Positions 59,136-64,000 of a stretch of DNA of 64,000 bases are shown here, one piece after another. The DNA lies in assembly GCF_039729015.1 (NCBI RefSeq), contig NZ_CP155792.1, positions 2,070,001 to 2,134,000 on the forward strand, in the 5' to 3' direction. Source of the DNA: Blastococcus sp. HT6-30 (lineage in GTDB: Bacteria; Actinomycetota; Actinomycetes; Mycobacteriales; Geodermatophilaceae). The notes beneath the pieces were generated by a model. It ran no database searches. It worked only from the letters and a program-made list of their open reading frames with translations, and was not told the origin of the DNA. How positions within the stretch are numbered: position 1 is the stretch's first letter; every line of letters begins with the position of its first letter. A program made the position numbers and the translations under genes.

Positions 59136-59803
59136 TGTCCCTGTCCCGCGAGCAGCTGGCCGCCCGTGTCGCGCTGGAGCTGGAGGACGGCTCCTACGTC
59201 AACCTCGGCATCGGCATGCCCACCCTGGTGCCCAACTACGTGCCCGACGGCGTCCACGTCGTCCTCCACTCGGAGAACGGCGTCCTGGGCGTGGGGCCCT
59301 ACCCCTTCGAGGGCGAGGAGGACCCCGACCTGATCAACGCCGGCAAGGAGACCGTCACCGTCCTGCCGGGCGCCAGCTTCTTCGACTCCGCGCTGTCGTT
59401 CGGCATGATCCGGGGCCAGCACCTCGACGTCGCCATCCTGGGGGCCATGCAGGTCAACCCCCGCGGCGACCTCGCCAACTGGCTCATCCCCGGCAAGATG
59501 GTCAACGGCATGGGCGGTGCCATGGACCTCGTCCACGGCGCCAAGCGCGTGATCATCATGATGGAGCACGTCGCCCGCGACGGTTCGCCCAAGATCGTCG
59601 ACGAGTGCACCCTGCCGCTGACCGGCAAGGCCTGCGTGGACCGCATCGTCACCGACCTCGCCGTCATCGACGTCACCGACTCGGGCCTGGTGCTGCGGGA
59701 GACCGCTCCCGGCGTCACCGCCGACGAGGTGGTGGCCGCCACCGGCGCGCCGCTCACCGTCGCCGAGGACCTCCGCGAGATGCCCCTGCCCGCTGCCGTC
59801 TGA
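59135..59803 (+). CDS. pcaJ: 3-oxoacid (3-oxoadipate) CoA-transferase subunit B
   Basis: 222 residues. [20 protein letters not shown] and [13 protein letters not shown]; the Glu in SENG is the nucleophile that forms the enzyme-CoA thioester. Also [16 protein letters not shown]. It pairs with the preceding subunit (1-base overlap). It converges on pcaC with a hairpin between. Confidence 0.9.
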   Translation: MSLSREQLAARVALELEDGSYVNLGIGMPTLVPNYVPDGVHVVLHSENGVLGVGPYPFEGEEDPDLINAGKETVTVLPGASFFDSALSFGMIRGQHLDVAILGAMQVNPRGDLANWLIPGKMVNGMGGAMDLVHGAKRVIIMMEHVARDGSPKIVDECTLPLTGKACVDRIVTDLAVIDVTDSGLVLRETAPGVTADEVVAATGAPLTVAEDLREMPLPAAV

Positions 59804-59817
59804 CGGCGCCGGAGGTC

Positions 59818-59853
59818 GGGTCGCCGTCGTCCGGATCGGGACGGCGGTGACCC
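59818..59853. terminator. Hairpin between convergent pcaJ and pcaC
   Basis: Arms 59818-59832 and 59839-59853 pair over 15 bp with two G-U wobbles and a six-base loop. It can terminate transcription from pcaJ and perhaps from pcaC. Confidence 0.6.
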
Positions 59854-59900
59854 AGCGATCAGCAGCCCCGACGCCGTTGCGGCACGCAGGCCGGTGGCGG

Positions 59901-60305
59901 TCAGGTCCCGGTGGTGCGGAGCTCCTCGAGGATCGGGCCGGCGACCTTGAAGGCGTGGTTGGCCGCGGGCACGCCGGCGTAGACCGCGGCGTGCTGGATG
60001 ACCTCGCCGATCTCCTCGTCGGTCAGCCCGTTGTTCACGGCCGCCCGCACGTGCAGCGCGAACTCGTCCCAGTGCCGCAGCGCGATGCAGATGGAGAGCG
60101 TCATGAGGCTGCGGTCGCGGCGGGCCAGACCCGGTCGCTGCCACACGTCGCCCCAGGCCACCCGGGTGATGAAGTCCTGGAACCCGGCCGTGAACGGTGT
60201 GGTGCCGGCGACGGCGCGGTCGACGTGGGCGTCGCCGAGCACCTCGCGGCGGGTGCGCATCCCCGCCTCGCGGCGTGCCCGGTCGGTGTCGGGCAGCTCG
60301 GTCAT
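59901..60305 (-). CDS. pcaC: 4-carboxymuconolactone decarboxylase
   Basis: 134 residues, AhpD-like helical fold: RRREVLGDAHV-like start, then FQDFITRVAWGDVWQRPGL, SLMTLSICIALRHWDEFALH and GEVIQHAAVYAGVPAANHAF. The His-containing EVIQHAAVYAG region is the active site. It converts 4-carboxymuconolactone to 3-oxoadipate enol-lactone. ATG 60305 overlaps pcaD's stop by four bases; it is the last gene of pcaHGBDC. Confidence 0.94.
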   Translation of the reverse strand: MTELPDTDRARREAGMRTRREVLGDAHVDRAVAGTTPFTAGFQDFITRVAWGDVWQRPGLARRDRSLMTLSICIALRHWDEFALHVRAAVNNGLTDEEIGEVIQHAAVYAGVPAANHAFKVAGPILEELRTTGT

Positions 60306-61084
60306 CGGGTGTCTCCTGCGGCGTCGAAGTGGGCGAGCAGCGCGCCGGTCACCTGCAGCGGCTGCTCGATGTTGGCCAGGTGCGCACCGGGGCTGACCGT
60401 GACCAGCCGCGCACCCGGGATCCCCTCGACGATGGCCTGCTGGTGCTCCGGCGGCGTCGCCGGGTCCTCCGCCCCGGAGACGACGAGGGTCGGCGCGGCG
60501 ATGGTCGGGAGGTCCGCGCGCAGGTCCATGTCGGCGATCGCCTCGCAGCAGCTCGCGTACCCCTCGCCGTCGATGCCGGCGACCATGTCCCGCAGCCCGG
60601 CGAGGACGTCGGGGTGGTCTGCGGCGTAGCCCGGGGTCACCCACCGGCTGACGACGGTCGGCGCCAGCACGCCCGTGCCCTCGGTCCGGGCCGTCGCCGC
60701 GCGGTCGAGCCAGTTCTGGCGGGGGCCCAGCAGGGCGGAGGTGCACAGCAGCGCGAGCCGGTGCACCCGCTGCGGCTCGCGCGCGGCCAGGCGCATGCCG
60801 GTCATGCCGCCCAGCGACAGCCCGGCGAGGTGCGCCCGCTCCGCGCCCACCTCGTCCAGGATGGCGACGAGGTCGTCGGCGAGGTCGTCCAGCGAGTAGG
60901 GGCCCGGCGGTACCGGGGACTCCCCGTGCCCGCGGGTGTCGTAGGTGACCACCCGGAAGCGCTCGGCGAGCGCGGGCACCTGCCGGTCCCACATCGCCCG
61001 GGTCGCACCCAGCGAGTTGGACAGGACGACGACGGGCGCGTCGGCGGGCCCGTCGACGGTGTACGAGACGGCGACGGCGGTCAT
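60302..61084 (-). CDS. pcaD: 3-oxoadipate enol-lactonase
   Basis: 260 residues, alpha/beta hydrolase. VVLSNSLGATRAMWD gives the oxyanion hole, LAGLSLGGMTGMRLA the serine nucleophile, VVSGAEDPATPPEHQ the acid and SPGAHLANIEQP the histidine. It hydrolyses the enol-lactone to 3-oxoadipate. Here it is a separate gene, not the PcaL fusion found in Rhodococcus and Streptomyces. It overlaps both neighbours by ATGA. Confidence 0.94.
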   Translation of the reverse strand: MTAVAVSYTVDGPADAPVVVLSNSLGATRAMWDRQVPALAERFRVVTYDTRGHGESPVPPGPYSLDDLADDLVAILDEVGAERAHLAGLSLGGMTGMRLAAREPQRVHRLALLCTSALLGPRQNWLDRAATARTEGTGVLAPTVVSRWVTPGYAADHPDVLAGLRDMVAGIDGEGYASCCEAIADMDLRADLPTIAAPTLVVSGAEDPATPPEHQQAIVEGIPGARLVTVSPGAHLANIEQPLQVTGALLAHFDAAGDTR

Positions 61085-62406
61085 CGGGCTCCTTCGGTGA
61101 GGTGGGCGTGCTCGGCAAGCGCAGCGTCGACCTGGGCGCCGGCCTCCCCGACGTCCGGTCCGCCGCCGAGCAGGTCGGGGAGCTCGACGTCGTCCCGGCC
61201 GGCGACCACGTCGGCGAGGGCCCGGCCGGTGGCCGCGGCCTCCCGCACGGCGGCCGCGGCCTCGTCGTGCGCGGCACCGCGACCGAGGACCGGGGTGAGC
61301 GCGTCCGCGAGGGCCCCGGCGAGCTCGGGATCCCCGGCGGCGGCCACCGTCGCGGACATCCGGTCCACGTCGGGGCGCAGGCCGGAGAGGCTCTCGACGA
61401 GCCAGGCCGCCGCCGAGCCGACGGTGGTGAGCAGATCGGTGAGCGCCGGCCACTCGCTGTGCCAAGCGCCGGCGGCGCGCTCGTGCTCCTGCTCCATGGC
61501 CCCGAGCAGGGTGGCGACCAGGCCCGGCGCGCGGCGGGCGCAGGCCCGCACCGAGATCGCGGCCACCGGGTTCCGCTTGTGCGGCATCGCCGACGAGCCG
61601 CCCCGGCCCGCCCCGCTCTCCGCCGCCTCCCCGACCTCGGTCTGCGCCATGAGCACCACGTCGACGGCGACGGTCGCCAGCACGCCCGCCGTCGCCCCGA
61701 GGGCACCGGCCAGGTCGGCGATCGGCAGCCGCACCGTGTGCCACGGGACCGGAGTGGTGGCCAGGCCCAGCTCGGCGGCCAGCGCGGCCCGGAGCACGGC
61801 GCCCGATCCGCCCGAGGCGGCGAGCGTCCCGACCGCGCCGCCGTACTGCACGGGCAGCGTGGCCACGACCTCGGCCAGCCGCAGCCGGGCGCCGTCCAGG
61901 CCGCTGAGCCAGCCCGCGGCCTTGAGGCCGAAGGTGGTCGGCAGCGCCTGCTGCATGAGGGTGCGGCCCATGACGACGTCGTCGCGGTGGGTGCGGGCGA
62001 GGCCGGCGGCGGCCTCGGCGGCCAGCGCGAGGTCGCGGTCGATCGCCGCGATCGCCCGCCGGGCCAGCAGCACCATCGCCGTGTCGAGGACGTCCTGGCT
62101 GGTGGCGCCGACGTGCACCGCGGCCGCGTCGCGCTCCCCCACCGCCGCCTGCAGCACCCGCACCAGCGGGGGAACCGGGTTCCCGGCGTCGGCCGCACGG
62201 GCCACGACGGTGGCGAGGTCCAGCCCGGCCGGCTCCGCGCACGCCGCGGTGACCGCGTCAGCGGCGGTGGTGGGCACCAGACCGGTGGCGGCCGCCGCAC
62301 GGGCCAGCGCCGCCTCCACGTCCAGCAGGGCGTCGAACCAGCCCGCGTCGGAGACGGCCGCCGCCGCCCCGCCCCGGGCGAAGGTCCCGCTGAAGAGGCC
62401 GCTCAC
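61081..62406 (-). CDS. pcaB: 3-carboxy-cis,cis-muconate cycloisomerase
   Basis: 441 residues, fumarase/aspartase superfamily. GATSQDVLDTAMVLL and GSSAMPHKRNPVAA are superfamily signatures; the SSAMPHKRNP loop holds the catalytic Ser. The first residues GLFSGTFARGG are typical PcaB. It converts 3-carboxymuconate to 4-carboxymuconolactone. The start is GTG 62406, overlapping pcaG's frame region; pcaG ends at 62432, 25 bases away. Confidence 0.93.
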   Translation of the reverse strand: MSGLFSGTFARGGAAAAVSDAGWFDALLDVEAALARAAAATGLVPTTAADAVTAACAEPAGLDLATVVARAADAGNPVPPLVRVLQAAVGERDAAAVHVGATSQDVLDTAMVLLARRAIAAIDRDLALAAEAAAGLARTHRDDVVMGRTLMQQALPTTFGLKAAGWLSGLDGARLRLAEVVATLPVQYGGAVGTLAASGGSGAVLRAALAAELGLATTPVPWHTVRLPIADLAGALGATAGVLATVAVDVVLMAQTEVGEAAESGAGRGGSSAMPHKRNPVAAISVRACARRAPGLVATLLGAMEQEHERAAGAWHSEWPALTDLLTTVGSAAAWLVESLSGLRPDVDRMSATVAAAGDPELAGALADALTPVLGRGAAHDEAAAAVREAAATGRALADVVAGRDDVELPDLLGGGPDVGEAGAQVDAALAEHAHLTEGAR

Positions 62407-62431
62407 GCGGCGGTTCCCGTCACAGGAGAGT

Positions 62432-63079
62432 TCATACCGCGAAGAAGACGGTCTCGCGCTCGCCCTGCAGGTGGATGTCGAACCGGTAGCCGTCGACGGT
62501 GGGCGTGGCGATCAGCGTCTGCCGCGCCGCGTCGTCCGGCAGCGCCCGCAGGACGACGTCGTCGGCGTTGGCCTCCGCCTCGTCGGCGAAGTAGATGCGG
62601 GTGACGACCCGGTCGAGCAGCCCGCGGGCGAACACGCTCACGTCGACGTGCGGAGCCTGCAGCCCGCCGTCCCCGTCCGGCACCCGGCCGGGCTTGATGG
62701 TGTGGACGGCGAACTCGCCGCTGAGCGTCTGCGCCCGGGCGTAGCCGCGGAAGCCCGGGTAGGACGACGGCCCGCGGGGGTCCTCGGGCGAGGGGAAGCC
62801 GCCGTCCGGATCGGCCTGCCAGGTCTCGACCATCGCGTCCGGGACCACGTCGCCGGCGCCGTCGAACACGCGGCCGCGGATCCAGACGCCGCCCTCGGTG
62901 CCCTCGGCCGCGGCCCACTCGCCATCCGGCCAGGTGAGGCCGATGGCCAGGTACGGCCCCACCGTCGCGCTCGGGGTGGTGCCCAGCCGCAGCGGCCCGG
63001 TGAGGAAGCCGGTGCCGCGCTGCCCGGTGCGCGGCTGGAAGGGGCCGGGTGGGTCCGGCGGCACGTCCAGGGGGTTCAC
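62432..63079 (-). CDS. pcaG: Protocatechuate 3,4-dioxygenase alpha subunit
   Basis: 215 residues. TTPSATVGPYLAIGLTWPDG, VWIRGRVFDGAGDVVPDAMV and FARGLLDRVVTRIYF are the PcaG layout; it lacks the four iron ligands of PcaH. GTG 63079 overlaps the pcaH stop. It forms the alpha-beta protomer that cleaves protocatechuate to 3-carboxymuconate. Confidence 0.94.
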   Translation of the reverse strand: MNPLDVPPDPPGPFQPRTGQRGTGFLTGPLRLGTTPSATVGPYLAIGLTWPDGEWAAAEGTEGGVWIRGRVFDGAGDVVPDAMVETWQADPDGGFPSPEDPRGPSSYPGFRGYARAQTLSGEFAVHTIKPGRVPDGDGGLQAPHVDVSVFARGLLDRVVTRIYFADEAEANADDVVLRALPDDAARQTLIATPTVDGYRFDIHLQGERETVFFAV

Positions 63080-63822
63080 GCGACATCTCCGTCGTCGTCG
63101 GTCTCGAACGGCGTCTGGTCGGCCCCGCGCAGCACGATGTCCCACTCGAAGGCCAGCGCCCAGTTGTCCTGGGTGCGCTCGAGGGAGTACCGGCTGATCG
63201 CCCGGTGCCGCGCAGCCGCCGGGATGGCGTTGAAAATCGGGTCCTGGCCGAACAACGGGTCGTCCGGGAAGTACATCTGGGTCACCAGGCGCTGGGTGAA
63301 CGCCCGCCCGAACAGGCTGAAGTGGATGTGCGCCGGGCGCCAGGCGTTGTGGTGGTTGCCCCACGGGTAGGCGCCGGGCTTGATCGTCATGAACTCGTAG
63401 CGGCCCAGGCTGTCGGTGACCACCCGGCCCAGCCCGTCGAAGTGCGGGTCCAGCGGCGCCGGCCAGTTGTCGACGACGTGCCGGTAGCGGCCGGCGGCGT
63501 TGGCCTGCCAGACCTCCACGAGGGCACCGGGCACCGGGCGGCCGTTGCTGTCGAGCACCCGGCCGTGCACCAGGATCCGCTGGCCGATCGCCTCGCCGCC
63601 GCTGCGGAAGGTGAGGTCGGCGTCCTCCGGCCGCACCCGGTCCTCCCCCAGCACCGGACCGGTGACCTCCGTGAGCCGGTGCGGCAGGTCCACCGGCGTG
63701 CGCAGGGGCGCGCGCAAACCGGTGCTGCGGTACTCGGGGAAGCCCACGGGGGTGCGCAGGGCCTCGGGCTCGCGCAGGTACCGCGGCACGTGCAGGCCGC
63801 CGGCGGAGGTGGTCCCGGTCAT
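63076..63822 (-). CDS. pcaH: Protocatechuate 3,4-dioxygenase beta subunit
   Basis: 248 residues. Iron ligands are in the expected places: Tyr in AAGRYRHVVDNW, Tyr in KPGAYPWGNHHNAWRPAHIH and two His in RPAHIHFSL. It carries the catalytic ferric centre. ATG 63822 lies divergent from an IclR gene with 68 bases between, so expression is probably controlled by that regulator. It is first in pcaHGBDC. Confidence 0.95.
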   Translation of the reverse strand: MTGTTSAGGLHVPRYLREPEALRTPVGFPEYRSTGLRAPLRTPVDLPHRLTEVTGPVLGEDRVRPEDADLTFRSGGEAIGQRILVHGRVLDSNGRPVPGALVEVWQANAAGRYRHVVDNWPAPLDPHFDGLGRVVTDSLGRYEFMTIKPGAYPWGNHHNAWRPAHIHFSLFGRAFTQRLVTQMYFPDDPLFGQDPIFNAIPAAARHRAISRYSLERTQDNWALAFEWDIVLRGADQTPFETDDDGDVA

Positions 63823-63890
63823 GCCGGGACGGTACGACCGGGACGCTAAGCTCCCAACCCCAAGCTTCCACTGGGCGGGAGTACCACGAG

Positions 63891-64000
63891 ATGGCAGGTC
63901 GCAGCGCCGCCCCTGGCCGGTCGGTCACCTCCCGGGCGCTCGGGGTGCTCGACGCGTTCGGCAGCGACACCCCGCGGCTGTCGCTGTCCGAGATCGCCGA
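63891..64000 (+). CDS. IclR-family regulator, start of gene only (probable PcaR)
   Basis: The window ends in this gene. Its 36 visible residues, SVTSRALGVLDAFGSDTPRL then SLSEIA, match the first helix of an IclR winged-helix domain. Its divergent position beside pcaH suggests the regulator of pcaHGBDC. Confidence 0.75.
   Translation, partial: MAGRSAAPGRSVTSRALGVLDAFGSDTPRLSLSEIA

Noticed and set aside
60197-63370. A 1057-codon plus-strand open frame over the pca genes
   Set aside because: It is antisense to five well-supported pca genes and has no recognisable domain.

Overview
The window is very GC-rich actinobacterial DNA, with GC-saturated third codon positions, many GTG starts, ATGA/GTGA start-stop overlaps and long spurious antisense frames. 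Gene content (soil aromatic catabolism, RsbA/STAS signalling, an actinobacterial c-di-AMP riboswitch) suggests a soil actinomycete such as Geodermatophilaceae. That family assignment is inference from style, not from a marker gene.

Left part (1-16 kb): a c-di-AMP (ydaO/yuaA) riboswitch precedes an NlpC/P60 hydrolase. Then come an MFS exporter, a deletion scar of a DrrAB-type ABC exporter, a globin-reductase coupled to a coiled-coil DivIVA-like gene, and a tight five-gene cluster (DUF4178, DUF2617, DUF4247 lipoprotein, DUF350, membrane aminopropyltransferase). Release factor 3, an alpha/beta hydrolase, a two-gene cyclase/TPP-enzyme operon, a PspC-domain protein and an Asp-nucleophile hydrolase follow.

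Middle (16-46 kb): cold-shock protein with strong terminator; a small surface-sugar group (TupA-like ATP-grasp, glycosyltransferase, O-acetyltransferase); an eroded PP2C phosphatase; DNA glycosylase; phosphatase/kinase pair; STAS protein; subtilase with its small putative inhibitor. A TetR regulator stands divergent from the phenylacetyl-CoA epoxidase operon paaABCDE, with a perfect palindrome between them. A 23-bp inverted repeat lies between a lipoprotein and a metallophosphoesterase. A K+ channel, an IS110 element inserted directly before a response regulator/kinase/GerMN-lipoprotein operon (a miniature MtrAB-LpqB or Cse-like set), DUF2254, and a molybdopterin enzyme lacking Fe-S cysteines with two companions follow. 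Then DUF421, a Na+/H+ antiporter, a Cys-rich copper-storage protein and a frameshifted formate/nitrite channel.

Right part (46-64 kb): aromatic and organic-acid catabolism. An intradiol dioxygenase, a quinone-oxidoreductase-like protein, a citryl-CoA lyase/CoA-transferase pair, an amidohydrolase divergent from the latter, an IclR regulator, pyridoxal kinase, succinate-semialdehyde-type dehydrogenase and an RsbA-like anti-sigma protein precede the beta-ketoadipate genes: pcaIJ on the plus strand converging on pcaHGBDC on the minus strand, with an IclR gene starting at the window edge. Together with paa this gives routes from phenylacetate and protocatechuate to central metabolism.

Four loci are broken (drrAB, PP2C, histidine kinase, FNT channel) and one possible truncated frame abuts the IS. 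No tRNA, rRNA or CRISPR array was recognised.
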